Shown: positions 54,524 through 62,919, counted from the first letter of the stretch. The stretch: DNA of 64,000 nt from Prevotella sp. UBA2725 (GCA_002353825.1 DEKJ01000017.1:76287-140286), one strand, 5' to 3'. Made by a program: numbers and translations. Notes: generated by a model from the letters alone, not told the origin.

Positions 54524-54655
54524 CAAATAACAATACATTAAACATCTATGGACGATTATCACGCGGACAGTAACAATTAGTAGCGTGAGGATAAGCCAAG
54601 AGGCTAATCCCCACACATGATTGTTTTCTCATGTAACGATAGGAGATTAGCTGTT
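54524..54655 (+). promoter_or_regulatory. Structured 5' leader of corA
   Basis: Within the predicted leader, CACGC/GCGTG (54560-54564 with 54583-54587) can pair. A nested pair is GCTAATC/GATTAGC (54603-54609 with 54645-54651) around ACATGA/TCATGT (54615-54620 with 54629-54634). The outer stem reaches between an AGGAG ribosome-binding sequence (54641-54645) and the ATG, so folding could control translation. I do not recognise it as a known Mg riboswitch class. Confidence 0.55.
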
Positions 54656-55582
54656 ATGAAAACATACTGGAACATTGAGAAGGAGCTCCACGTCATCAAC
54701 GAGTGGGCACCTAACTGCTGGATTCAGGTCACATGTCCTACAGACGAGGATCAGCGTGAACTGGAAGAGAAATTTCATATCCCCGATTATTTTTTGAGCG
54801 ACATCAGCGATACTGATGAGCGTGCCCGTTATGAGTATGATGACGGCTGGACGCTCATCATCCTCCGTATCCCCTATGTCAAGGAGATAAGGTCGCGTAC
54901 GCCTTATACTACAGTGCCGCTCGGCATCATCCATAAGCGCGACGTGACAATCACTGTGTGCTTCTATGAGACAAACATGATGCTCGACTTCGTCAGCTAT
55001 CAGCAGAAACGCGGCGTGGGGTTTACTGATTACGTGGACATGACCTTCCGCCTCTTCCTCTCGTCGGCCGTATGGTATCTGAAACGCTTGAAGCAGATCA
55101 ATTCGCTCATAGAGAAAGCCAAGCATAACCTCGACCACGAGATCAACAACGAGAGCTTGATCGGGCTCAGCCGGTTGCAGGACTCGCTCACTTACTTCAT
55201 CACCTCTATCCGTGGCAATGAAAACCTGTTGCAGAAACTAAAGTTTAAGCTGCAGGTCGATGAGCTTGACGCCGACCTTATCGAGGATGTCAACATTGAG
55301 ATGACGCAGGCCCGCGAGACGACAAGCATCTACTCGGATATTCTCGAGTCGACGATGGATACTTATTCGAGCATCATCAACAACAATACGAACAACACGA
55401 TGCGTACGTTGACCTCGGTGACAATCATCATGCAGTCGGGTACCTTCATCGCCTCTCTGTACGGTATGAACGTGATCAACGGTTTGGAGCAGAACCACTG
55501 GGGCTTCCCTATCACCCTTGCCATCTCGTTCTGTGTCAGCCTGGTTTGCTGGGCTCTGTTGCGTCATAAACGGCTCCTATAA
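54656..55582 (+). CDS. corA: CorA family magnesium transporter
   Basis: This 308-residue protein has a large cytosolic N-terminal domain (about 1-240) and two C-terminal transmembrane helices with the pore signature YGMN (in ASLYGMNVINGLEQN) between them. It should form a pentameric Mg2+ (or Co2+/Ni2+) channel. I start it at 54656 (MKTYWNIEKELHV), 10 bases after an AGGAG sequence, rather than at an in-frame ATG 39 bases upstream inside the structured leader. Confidence 0.92.
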   Translation: MKTYWNIEKELHVINEWAPNCWIQVTCPTDEDQRELEEKFHIPDYFLSDISDTDERARYEYDDGWTLIILRIPYVKEIRSRTPYTTVPLGIIHKRDVTITVCFYETNMMLDFVSYQQKRGVGFTDYVDMTFRLFLSSAVWYLKRLKQINSLIEKAKHNLDHEINNESLIGLSRLQDSLTYFITSIRGNENLLQKLKFKLQVDELDADLIEDVNIEMTQARETTSIYSDILESTMDTYSSIINNNTNNTMRTLTSVTIIMQSGTFIASLYGMNVINGLEQNHWGFPITLAISFCVSLVCWALLRHKRLL

Positions 55583-55657
55583 GGCTCCATAAATGAAAAT
55601 ATAGCAATATTGAGACAAAAAATCTGTCTTTTTGTTGGCAGTATAAGTTTTTTTATC

Positions 55658-55665
55658 TAAGTTTG
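55658..55665 (+). promoter_or_regulatory. -7 element ahead of the DUF349 gene
   Basis: TAAGTTTG on the plus strand; TTTG at 55631-55634 is 23 bases upstream, wider than usual. The leader to the ATG is about 115 bases and contains GCCATGC (55708-55714) that can pair with GCATGGC (55743-55749). Confidence 0.5.
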
Positions 55666-55786
55666 CACATTAATTAATACAAACAATTAAATATAAGTAA
55701 TTGGAAGCCATGCCCGTCTGAGGCGTTAGCTGATATGCAACAGCATGGCCATGGAACTCCGAATCATAAACTTAAATTTGAGTTAA

Positions 55787-57616
55787 ATGATGGACTCTCA
55801 AGAAAACAATCCCGCACAGGGAATTGAGGAAGAGCAGAAGGCTGCACCCGCTGCTCCCGTAACAGACAACAGTGCTGAGGAGACTCAGAATGAACCTGCT
55901 AAGAAGGTCTATGCCTCGAAGAAGGAAGTGCTCGACCGCGTGAAAGAGATCGCAGAGGGTGACGAAACGCCTGACAAGGACGAGGTGGACCACCTCAAGG
56001 CTGCCTTCTACCGCTTCCACATCGCTGAGCGTGACCAGAAGCAGAAAGAATATCTCGAAGCCGGGGGCGATCCAGAGAAATATCAGATCATGCCCGACGA
56101 CGACGAGGAGACTTTCAAAGCCAACATGCAGCTCATCAAAGAGAAGCGTGCCAAAGCTTTTGAGAAAGCACAGCAGGAGCGGGAAGAGAACCTCAAGCAC
56201 AGAGAGGAGATCATCGAGAAGATAAAGAACATGGCAACGTCACCCGACGAGGCCAATAAATCATACAACGACTTCAAGGCGCTGCAGCAGGAGTGGAAAG
56301 AGATTGGCCCTGTGCCTCCCGAGAAATCGAGTGAGACATGGCGCAACTATCAGCTCTATGTCGAGCAGTTCTACGATCTGCTGAACCTCAACCGTGAGGC
56401 GCGCGAGTACGACTTCAAGAAGAACCTTGAGGCTAAGACGAAACTCTGTGAGGAAGCTGAGAAACTCGCTGATGAGCCCGATGTCGTGAGCGCTTTCCAT
56501 CAGTTACAGGATCTGCACGAGCAGTATCGTGAGATCGGCCCTGTGGCTAAGGATCTGCGTGAAGAGATCTGGACGCGCTTCAAGAATGCAAGCACTGTCA
56601 TCAACAAGAAGCATCAGGAGCACTTTGAAAAGCTGCGCGCTGAAGAGGAGGATAATCTTGCCAAGAAGACTGCGCTCTGCGAGAAGACAGAGGCTATCGC
56701 CCAGGAAGAGAACAAAAACGCTGCCGACTGGGAGAAGCATTCAAAGGAGATCATCGCTATCCAGCAGGAGTGGAAGACTATTGGCTTTGCTCCGAAGAAG
56801 AGCAACGAGGAGATCTTCCAGCGTTTCCGCAAGACTTGTGATGACTTCTTCGGTCGCAAGGCTGAATACTTCAAGGATGTGAGAACGCGCCTGAACGAGA
56901 ATGCTGAGAAGAAGAAAGCCCTCATCGCCAAAGCTCAAGAGCTCTCCGACTCAACGGATTGGAAGGCTACTTCAGATAAGCTCATCCAACTTCAGAAAGA
57001 ATGGAAAACGATTGGTACGGTACCTCGCAAGATCAGTGACCAGTTGTGGAACGATTTCCTCACGGCTTGCAATAAGTTCTTTGATGCTCGCAATGCGGCT
57101 CATGCAGGTACCCACGCTGAGGAGAAGGAGAATCTGCAGAAGAAGCGCGACATCATTGAGGAGCTGAAGAAGATTGCCAACGATGCAAGCGAGGATGCTC
57201 GCGATAAAGTGCAGGAGCTTGCTGATAAATACAATGCCATCGGCCATGTGCCTTTCCGTGAGAAGGACAAGGTGTACAAGGAGTACCACGACGTGATGGA
57301 TAAGATCTACGAGAATCTTCACATCTCTGCTGCCAAGCGTCATCTCGACAACTTCAAGAACAACCTCCGCGGTATGGCGAAGAAGGGTGAGGATGCCATC
57401 GACAGTGAGCGCGCTCGCCTCGTACATCGCTATGATCAGCTTAAGCAGGAGATCACAACCTACGAGAACAACCTCGGCTTCCTCAATATCTCCAGTAAGA
57501 AAGGCAACAGCCTCGTGGATGAGATGAACCGCAAGGTGCAGAAGCTCAAGGACGATGCTCAGATGATCCGTGAGAAGATCAAGGCCATCGACCAGCAGAA
57601 CAAAGAATCGAAGTAA
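55787..57616 (+). CDS. DUF349 repeat protein
   Basis: This 609-residue, strongly charged, helix-rich cytosolic protein is built from about five DUF349 repeats (from about residue 155 to 540). Each carries a W-K-x-I-G-x-V/A-P motif (QQEWKEIGPVPPE, QQEWKTIGFAPKK, QKEWKTIGTVPRK and similar). The first 80 residues are acidic and Ala/Glu-rich, and the C-terminus is coiled-coil-like. The family has no firmly known role. The start may be either of two adjacent ATG codons. Confidence 0.88.
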   Translation: MMDSQENNPAQGIEEEQKAAPAAPVTDNSAEETQNEPAKKVYASKKEVLDRVKEIAEGDETPDKDEVDHLKAAFYRFHIAERDQKQKEYLEAGGDPEKYQIMPDDDEETFKANMQLIKEKRAKAFEKAQQEREENLKHREEIIEKIKNMATSPDEANKSYNDFKALQQEWKEIGPVPPEKSSETWRNYQLYVEQFYDLLNLNREAREYDFKKNLEAKTKLCEEAEKLADEPDVVSAFHQLQDLHEQYREIGPVAKDLREEIWTRFKNASTVINKKHQEHFEKLRAEEEDNLAKKTALCEKTEAIAQEENKNAADWEKHSKEIIAIQQEWKTIGFAPKKSNEEIFQRFRKTCDDFFGRKAEYFKDVRTRLNENAEKKKALIAKAQELSDSTDWKATSDKLIQLQKEWKTIGTVPRKISDQLWNDFLTACNKFFDARNAAHAGTHAEEKENLQKKRDIIEELKKIANDASEDARDKVQELADKYNAIGHVPFREKDKVYKEYHDVMDKIYENLHISAAKRHLDNFKNNLRGMAKKGEDAIDSERARLVHRYDQLKQEITTYENNLGFLNISSKKGNSLVDEMNRKVQKLKDDAQMIREKIKAIDQQNKESK

Positions 57617-57690
57617 GACTACACGTTTTCCAATACATACTCTACTGTCTCCGGCCTCAGTTTTCTCGGAGACCGTGGAGCACCCGTTAG

Positions 57691-57726
57691 CCCATGCTCC
57701 CTCAGCATTTCAAGAGAGAGCATGGG
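57691..57726 (+). terminator. Terminator of the DUF349 gene
   Basis: CCCATGCTCCCTC (57691-57703) pairs with GAGAGAGCATGGG (57714-57726) with one mismatch and is followed by TGTTTTCAATTCTTTC. Confidence 0.75.
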
Positions 57727-57740
57727 TGTTTTCAATTCTT

Positions 57741-57880
57741 TCAGAAAGGTATAGCGCGCATAGAGATGGTCCCTACCTCGAAGCGATTGCGCATGCCCCA
57801 GTCGATAAACCCATAGTCGCGGATGAAATCAGCCACCCGAAACCGCTGATGATTATATGCTCTTATCCAGTAATTCACAG
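57741..57880 (-). pseudogene. Possible C-terminal remnant of a protein gene
   Basis: A minus-strand frame without a start reads WIRAYNHQRFRVADFIRDYG, then FIDWGMRNRFEVGTISMRAIPF and a stop at 57743. The composition looks like coding sequence and the terminal Phe recalls outer-membrane beta-barrel proteins, but I cannot name a family. Four 7-base units TTCACA(G/A) (57874-57901) begin where the frame is lost. It accounts for most of the 57617-57920 gap. Confidence 0.35.
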
Positions 57881-57920
57881 TTCACAATTCACAGTTCACA
57901 ATAAAGTCAAGGATACCTCA

Positions 57921-58565
57921 TTATTTTTCGAAGTGCTGATAGTCTTTCACGCTTCTCCATGCCCCACCCCATTTGAAGCCATGACTCGTGAACAATCGCC
58001 AGGCAAGATCTCCCCGCTCAATCTTGTAAGGGAAAGAAGCCTTGCGGTTCGTGTATTTGAGCGCGTTGGAAGGCTGCACCACGACTCTTCCAGAACGATA
58101 CCGCCTCACACAAGGATTGTAGAGCGTATTGATGTCTACAGCCATCCCCCGGGCATGCGCAGAGAGCTTCTTGCTGCCTTTTACCACACGGTAACAGAAA
58201 GAGCTGCTGTTGTTGGCGCGCATGGCCCGCTCATCATTGGCATCAAAATCGTCGATAAGCTGGATACGCTCGATAGGATACCGATGCTTATAGAGTTCCT
58301 CGAAGATCTCCAATACATCTTTTGCAATGGCTTTGTTGCATACCATCTCACCTTCTTTCACCTTTCCATGCCCATCAACGTACATCAGTCGCAGATACCT
58401 CAGCTCTGACCGCTTGATAGGACAGCCTTTGGGATAGCTCTTGCCTTCCATGCGATGAAAGACCGCATCGGGGATCTCTGATTCCGAGAACCCTTCTGTA
58501 TGAACCTTAGAGAAAGATATCAATGGAAGCAACAATAATATTGCTATATATAGAAATCTACGCAT
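57921..58565 (-). CDS. M15 family D-Ala-D-Ala carboxypeptidase-like protein
   Basis: This 214-residue secreted protein has a signal peptide (MRRFLYIAILLLLPLISFS) and an M15-type zinc peptidase domain. The motif SAHARGMAVDIN supplies a His and an Asp ligand, and the C-terminal VKDYQHFEK supplies the last His. Relatives trim peptidoglycan stem peptides. I start it at 58565, since an upstream extension would run through the tRNA gene and its terminator. Confidence 0.85.
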   Translation of the reverse strand: MRRFLYIAILLLLPLISFSKVHTEGFSESEIPDAVFHRMEGKSYPKGCPIKRSELRYLRLMYVDGHGKVKEGEMVCNKAIAKDVLEIFEELYKHRYPIERIQLIDDFDANDERAMRANNSSSFCYRVVKGSKKLSAHARGMAVDINTLYNPCVRRYRSGRVVVQPSNALKYTNRKASFPYKIERGDLAWRLFTSHGFKWGGAWRSVKDYQHFEK

Positions 58566-58624
58566 AATATTTTGTTTTAGCATCACCCAGTTACAAACCA
58601 ACGTGCAGCTTATTGAAACGAAAA

Positions 58625-58649
58625 AAGTCAAGCATTTTGTGCTTGACTT
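58625..58649 (-). terminator. Terminator of the tRNA-Gln gene
   Basis: On the minus strand AAGTCAAGC and GCTTGACTT form a perfect 9-base stem around ACAAAAT, followed by TTTT, nine bases after the tRNA end. It would insulate the M15 gene from the tRNA transcript. Confidence 0.85.
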
Positions 58650-58657
58650 CTTTCTTG

Positions 58658-58728
58658 TTGGGGTACTCGGACTCGAACCAAGAATGACAGGACCAGAATC
58701 TGTAGTGTTACCATTACACCATACCCCA
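58658..58728 (-). tRNA. tRNA-Gln (anticodon CTG)
   Basis: The minus strand folds as a tRNA: acceptor TGGGGTA/TACCCCA with the U1-A72 pair typical of bacterial tRNA-Gln, D arm GTGT...ACAC, anticodon loop TTCTGGT (anticodon CTG) and T arm CTTGG-TTCGAGT-CCGAG. The discriminator is A and CCA is not encoded. One A-C mismatch closes the anticodon stem. Confidence 0.93.
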
Positions 58729-58763
58729 ATTTGTTTACAACCCTTATTTCTGAATTGCGAGTG

Positions 58764-58795
58764 CAAAGGTACGCACTTTTTTTGTACCCACCAAA
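58764..58795 (-). promoter_or_regulatory. Promoter of tRNA-Gln
   Basis: On the minus strand TTTG (58795-58792), 20 bases, TACCTTTG (58771-58764), about 36 bases before the tRNA. Confidence 0.75.
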
Positions 58796-58860
58796 TATTT
58801 TCCAAACTTTTTTCAAAATATTTTTCCCCACCACAAATTTACAAAATATGATTAATATAT

Positions 58861-58891
58861 TTTGTGTTTTCTGCGATTAGCACTAACTTTG
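58861..58891 (+). promoter_or_regulatory. Promoter of rsfS-ftsH-cdsA
   Basis: TTTG (58861-58864), 19 bases, TAACTTTG (58884-58891): a full consensus match, about 65 bases before the rsfS start. Confidence 0.85.
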
Positions 58892-58958
58892 TGGGAACAA
58901 ATACATTATATATATAAAACATACACATTTACTGATACATAATCTGACAAATATCTGA

Positions 58959-59321
58959 ATGAAATCAACATCAACAGAAGCGCTACTTAAGATTATCGTG
59001 GCCGCCATTGAGAATAAGAAAGGTGAAGACATACGCGTCGTAGACCTTCGTCACATTGATGGCGCTATCGCCAACTACTTCGTCATCTGCCAAGGTGGCT
59101 CCCCCGCACAGGTGGAGGCTATTGCACAATCGGTAGGAGACAAATGCCGCGAGGAGGCAGGAGAGAAACCGGTAGGCGTCAATGGCCTCGGCACTGATCA
59201 ATGGGTAGCGATAGACTTTGTCGACATCATCGTCCACATCTTCCTCCCCGAGCCACGGGCCTTCTACGACCTTGAGCATCTCTGGGAAGATGCCGACATT
59301 AAGAAGATCGAAACAGAATAA
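58959..59321 (+). CDS. rsfS: Ribosome silencing factor
   Basis: This 120-residue protein is of the RsfS/Iojap family, which binds ribosomal protein L14 and blocks joining of the subunits during starvation. The signatures DIRVVDLRHIDGAIANYFVICQG and WVAIDFVDIIVHIFLPEPRAFYDLEHLW are complete. It lies 24 bases ahead of ftsH. Confidence 0.94.
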   Translation: MKSTSTEALLKIIVAAIENKKGEDIRVVDLRHIDGAIANYFVICQGGSPAQVEAIAQSVGDKCREEAGEKPVGVNGLGTDQWVAIDFVDIIVHIFLPEPRAFYDLEHLWEDADIKKIETE

Positions 59322-59345
59322 TAACCAAAGGAACAATTTCTTAGA

Positions 59346-61433
59346 ATGAATAATAACAGGCAATTCAATTCCAACAACCAGCAACAGCCTAAGATGCCAC
59401 GGTTCAACATGAACTGGCTCTACATCATCGTGGCTGTAGTGTTGGCTATCATGCTCTTCTCTGGAGGCGGAAACTCCATCGTCAAAGGAGGATCCAGCCA
59501 GGAGGCGAGCTATAGTGACTTTAAGACCTACGTTGAGAAAGGCTATGCACAGCGCATCGTCATCAACAAGAGCGAAAACACGCTCAAGATGTTCGTTAAG
59601 CCACAGTATATCCGCACTGTCTTCAATATGTCTGCCCAGCAGGTAGGCACAAGTCCATGGATAAGTGTACAGTTCGGCTCCGTGGATGAACTTGAGAGGT
59701 TCCTCGACTCACAACAGCAGAAACATAAGTTTGCTGGCTATAGCTACGACAATGAGCGTGGCTCCGACATCTGGAGCATTCTCATCAACCTCGCTCCTCT
59801 CTTCTTCATGTTCTTCCTTTTCTGGATGCTCAGTCGCGGTATGGGCGGCGGTGCAGGCCTTGGAGGAGGTGGCGGCATCTTCAGTGTCGGCAAGAGCAAA
59901 GCCAAGCTTTACGAGAAAGGAAACGAGATGGGCATCACCTTTAAGGATGTAGCCGGACAGGAAGGTGCCAAGCAGGAAGTGCAGGAGATTGTCGATTTCC
60001 TCAAGAATCCGAAGAAGTATACGGAGCTCGGCGGTAAGATTCCAAAGGGCGCCCTGCTCATTGGCCCTCCGGGAACTGGTAAGACCTTGCTCGCTAAAGC
60101 TGTAGCTGGTGAGGCTGGTGTACCATTCTTCTCGATGTCGGGTTCTGACTTCGTGGAGATGTTTGTCGGTGTGGGTGCCAGCCGTGTGCGTGATGTCTTC
60201 GCTCAGGCTAAGCAGAAAGCACCATGTATTATCTTCATTGATGAGATTGATGCTGTGGGCCGTGCCCGCTCGAAGAACCCATCTATGGGTGGCAATGATG
60301 AGCGCGAGAACACGCTGAACGCCTTGCTCACGGAGATGGATGGTTTCGGCACCAACTCGGGTGTCATCGTGCTGGCTGCTACCAACCGCGCTGACATGCT
60401 CGACAAGGCTCTGCTGCGTGCAGGTCGATTCGACAGACAGATTCATGTCGACCTCCCCGACCTCGCAGAGCGTAAGGCTATCTTCCTCGTACACCTCAAA
60501 CCTCTGAAACTCGGCAACGATATCGATGTCGATTTCCTCGCACGTCAGACTCCGGGATTCTCAGGAGCAGACATCGCCAACGTCTGCAATGAGGCCGCCC
60601 TGATCGCAGCACGCCACAATAAGAAAGATGTCGAGAAACAAGACTTCCTCGATGCCGTAGACCGTATCGTTGGCGGACTGGAGAAGAAGACGAAGGTGAT
60701 GACCGCAGATGAGAAGCGCGCTATCGCCATCCATGAGGCCGGACACGCTACCATCAGCTGGTTCTGCAAATATGCCAACCCTCTGGTCAAGGTCACGATC
60801 GTGCCGCGTGGCCAGGCGCTTGGAGCTGCCTGGTATATCCCAGAGGAGCGCGTTATTACCACAAAGGAAGAGGAGCTCGACCAGATATGCTCTCTCCTCG
60901 GTGGACGAGCTGCAGAGGAGCTCTTTGTGGGCTCAATCTCTACAGGTGCTATGAACGACTTGGAGCGCAGTACGAAGGCTGCCTTTGGTATGGTGGCTTA
61001 CACAGGTATGAGTGATCGTCTGCCGAATATCTGCTATTATAACAATGACGAGTATTCTTTCCAGCGTCCTTACAGTGAGACGACGGCCAAGATCATCGAT
61101 GACGAGGTCTTGAAGATTGTCAATGAACAGTATGCACGTGCCAAGCAGATCCTCACTGAGCACAAAGAGGGTCATGCAGCCCTCGCCCAGCTTCTTTTTG
61201 AGAAAGAGGTCATCTACCGCGAAGATGTGGAGAAGATCTTCGGCAAACGTCCTTGGACAAGTCGCTCAGAGGAACTGATCAAGGAAAACGACAAGCTTGA
61301 GGCTGAGAAAAAAGCCAAAGAAGAGGCTGAGGCTCCAAAGCTTGAGGACATGCCCGACGAAGTGAAGAAGGCACAGGCTGAGCACGAAAAGGCCGAGCAA
61401 GACAAGGCGAAGAAAGAACAACAAAATGACTGA
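59346..61433 (+). CDS. ftsH: ATP-dependent zinc metalloprotease FtsH
   Basis: This 695-residue membrane-anchored AAA protease has two N-terminal transmembrane helices (about 22-40 and 142-162) around a periplasmic domain. The AAA module has Walker A GPPGTGKT (240-247) and Walker B IIFIDEID (295-302), and the M41 zinc site is HEAGH (463-467). It degrades unneeded and misassembled membrane and cytosolic proteins. The C-terminal tail is Lys/Glu-rich. It is followed at once by a GC hairpin and then cdsA. Confidence 0.97.
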   Translation: MNNNRQFNSNNQQQPKMPRFNMNWLYIIVAVVLAIMLFSGGGNSIVKGGSSQEASYSDFKTYVEKGYAQRIVINKSENTLKMFVKPQYIRTVFNMSAQQVGTSPWISVQFGSVDELERFLDSQQQKHKFAGYSYDNERGSDIWSILINLAPLFFMFFLFWMLSRGMGGGAGLGGGGGIFSVGKSKAKLYEKGNEMGITFKDVAGQEGAKQEVQEIVDFLKNPKKYTELGGKIPKGALLIGPPGTGKTLLAKAVAGEAGVPFFSMSGSDFVEMFVGVGASRVRDVFAQAKQKAPCIIFIDEIDAVGRARSKNPSMGGNDERENTLNALLTEMDGFGTNSGVIVLAATNRADMLDKALLRAGRFDRQIHVDLPDLAERKAIFLVHLKPLKLGNDIDVDFLARQTPGFSGADIANVCNEAALIAARHNKKDVEKQDFLDAVDRIVGGLEKKTKVMTADEKRAIAIHEAGHATISWFCKYANPLVKVTIVPRGQALGAAWYIPEERVITTKEEELDQICSLLGGRAAEELFVGSISTGAMNDLERSTKAAFGMVAYTGMSDRLPNICYYNNDEYSFQRPYSETTAKIIDDEVLKIVNEQYARAKQILTEHKEGHAALAQLLFEKEVIYREDVEKIFGKRPWTSRSEELIKENDKLEAEKKAKEEAEAPKLEDMPDEVKKAQAEHEKAEQDKAKKEQQND

Positions 61434-61465
61434 TGCAGGGGCGGCCCCTGTGGCCGCCCGCACCC
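61434..61465 (+). repeat. Post-stop GC hairpin, copy 4 (after ftsH)
   Basis: TGCAGGGGCGGCC-CCTGT-GGCCGCCC follows the ftsH TGA with no gap and folds into a perfect 8-base stem. The orientation relative to the gene is the same as after ffh and trpE. Confidence 0.8.
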
Positions 61466-61480
61466 TATAAAACCAATCAT

Positions 61481-62350
61481 ATGACACCAAAACAGAAGAA
61501 TCTTATTGTCAGAACCATCACCGGCGTGCTCTTTGTTGCCATCATGGTGGCTGGCTTCCTCAATGCCACGGCGATGTTGGTGCTATTCTCCATCATCACT
61601 GCAATGACATTGTGGGAATATACAGGCTTGGTCAACGACCGAGTAGCTAACGTCAATGTCAATCGCTTCATCTCAACGGTCGGCGGTGTGTATTTCTTCA
61701 TTGCCGTGGCCCTGTGGAGCGTGGATGTAGTAAGAGGCTTCGCAGTAATGATACCTTATGTACTCACGATCATTTACCTGATGATCAGTGAACTCTATGC
61801 CAAGAACAAAGACGCGGTGACGAACATGGCTTATACCATGCTTGGTCAGATGTATATCGCTATGCCTTTTGCCCTCATCAACATTCTTGCTTTCAAGCGC
61901 GATGCTGAAGGCAACTTCTGTGGTTACGATATGCTCCTGCCGCTCTCCATCTTTATCCTGCTTTGGTCCAACGATACGGGAGCTTACTGCTGTGGCTCGC
62001 TCTTTGGCAAGCACAAGCTCTTCCCACGTATCTCTCCGGGAAAGACGTGGGAAGGAAGTATAGGAGGCGGCATCTTCGCTGTGATCATCGCAGGAATCAT
62101 CGGATACCTGGCAAACATGGGAGATACGCCACACACGCTGAATATCTACGAATGGTTAGGGTTAGGTGCTGTAGTGGTCATCTTCGGTACATGGGGCGAC
62201 CTTGTAGAGAGTCTCTTCAAGCGCACGTTAGGTGTAAAAGACAGTGGCAATATTCTTCCAGGCCATGGTGGCATGATGGATCGCTTCGACTCCAGTCTCA
62301 TTGCTATCCCTGCGGCCGTGATATATTTATATTCGTTGACGTTGTTCTAA
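61481..62350 (+). CDS. cdsA: Phosphatidate cytidylyltransferase
   Basis: This 289-residue polytopic membrane enzyme makes CDP-diacylglycerol from phosphatidate and CTP. The C-terminal signature VESLFKRTLGVKDSGNILPGHGGMMDRFDS is complete. I start it at 61481 (MTPKQKNLIVRTITG); an in-frame ATG at 61433 would translate the GC repeat (GRPLWPPAP). It is the last gene of the rsfS-ftsH-cdsA unit. Confidence 0.94.
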   Translation: MTPKQKNLIVRTITGVLFVAIMVAGFLNATAMLVLFSIITAMTLWEYTGLVNDRVANVNVNRFISTVGGVYFFIAVALWSVDVVRGFAVMIPYVLTIIYLMISELYAKNKDAVTNMAYTMLGQMYIAMPFALINILAFKRDAEGNFCGYDMLLPLSIFILLWSNDTGAYCCGSLFGKHKLFPRISPGKTWEGSIGGGIFAVIIAGIIGYLANMGDTPHTLNIYEWLGLGAVVVIFGTWGDLVESLFKRTLGVKDSGNILPGHGGMMDRFDSSLIAIPAAVIYLYSLTLF

Positions 62351-62361
62351 AAACAGATAAA

Positions 62362-62619
62362 CCTGACGGCCCTGACGGCCCTGACGGCCCCACCCCCGCC
62401 CCTCCCCCATCAAGGGGAGGGGGATGATATGCTTCAAGAAACGATATGACTGCAATAATGACATTGGAGCAAAGACATTATAACGCAATGAGGGCGGACA
62501 ATTAAATGTCCGCCCTCATTGCGTATAAATATCTAAACCAAAATGTCACCGGCGACACAATCATTCCTACGGTAGTGATTAGCCCTCCCCCTGGATGGGG
62601 GAAGGAGGGGAGAGGGCCA
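62362..62619. repeat. GC-rich inverted-repeat element with a long internal hairpin
   Basis: The left end has three 9-base units CCTGACGGC (62362-62388), then CCCCACCCCCGCCCCTCCCCCATCAAGGGGAGGGGG-ATGATATGC. The right end is ATTCCTACGGTAGTGATTAG...CCCTCCCCCTGGATGGGGGAAGGAGGGGAGAGGGCC, stopping at the stop codon of the next gene (62620). It is the same type as 26508-26748. Confidence 0.85.
62483..62524. terminator. Perfect 18-base hairpin between convergent genes
   Basis: ACGCAATGAGGGCGGACA and TGTCCGCCCTCATTGCGT are fully complementary around ATTAAA. It sits in the middle of the GC-rich element, between cdsA (+) and the small membrane protein (-). No T-tract follows it, so it may be a structural hairpin rather than a classical terminator. 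Confidence 0.6.
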
Positions 62620-62826
62620 TCAGACTGCGCTATACCCTCTTGTTGAGTTCTCTTTCATGATGTCGCGGATATTCTTCTCCACATAGGGACCATCATGATG
62701 AGCTGTGGGATCAGCATGATGAGGAACATCCTCAACATAACTGAAGTTCTTATAATGCAGCTCGCCAAGACCCCAAAGGAGGCAAGCTACAACGATGAAA
62801 AGAATGAATGCCAATGCTATACTCAT
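62620..62826 (-). CDS. Small membrane protein of unknown function
   Basis: This 68-residue protein has one N-terminal transmembrane helix (MSIALAFILFIVVACLLWGLG) and a polar tail with several His residues (VPHHADPTAHHDGPYVEKNIRDIMKEN). A -7 element (TAACTTTG, 62876-62869 minus) lies about 40 bases upstream, supporting a real gene. I do not recognise the family. Confidence 0.65.
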   Translation of the reverse strand: MSIALAFILFIVVACLLWGLGELHYKNFSYVEDVPHHADPTAHHDGPYVEKNIRDIMKENSTRGYSAV

Positions 62827-62868
62827 AATTCTGTCGTTGAAATTATTTCGTTATATTATAATTTTCGG

Positions 62869-62876
62869 CAAAGTTA
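62869..62876 (-). promoter_or_regulatory. -7 element of the small membrane protein gene
   Basis: TAACTTTG on the minus strand, about 43 bases before the ATG at 62826. A divergent TAATTTTG for the next gene lies at 62920-62927. Confidence 0.6.
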
Positions 62877-62919
62877 CTGAAAATCCCGCAATTTACATCG
62901 AAAGCTAATCCTTTTTTAC

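Noticed and set aside
54305..54616. Minus-strand frame of about 100 codons containing HNPRLREHSDRSLGF, similar to one at 21552-21800
   Set aside because: The similarity comes only from the shared palindromic DNA element; the rest of each frame is unrelated.
58566..58805. N-terminal extension of the M15 peptidase
   Set aside because: It would translate the tRNA-Gln gene and its terminator; a proper signal peptide begins at 58565.
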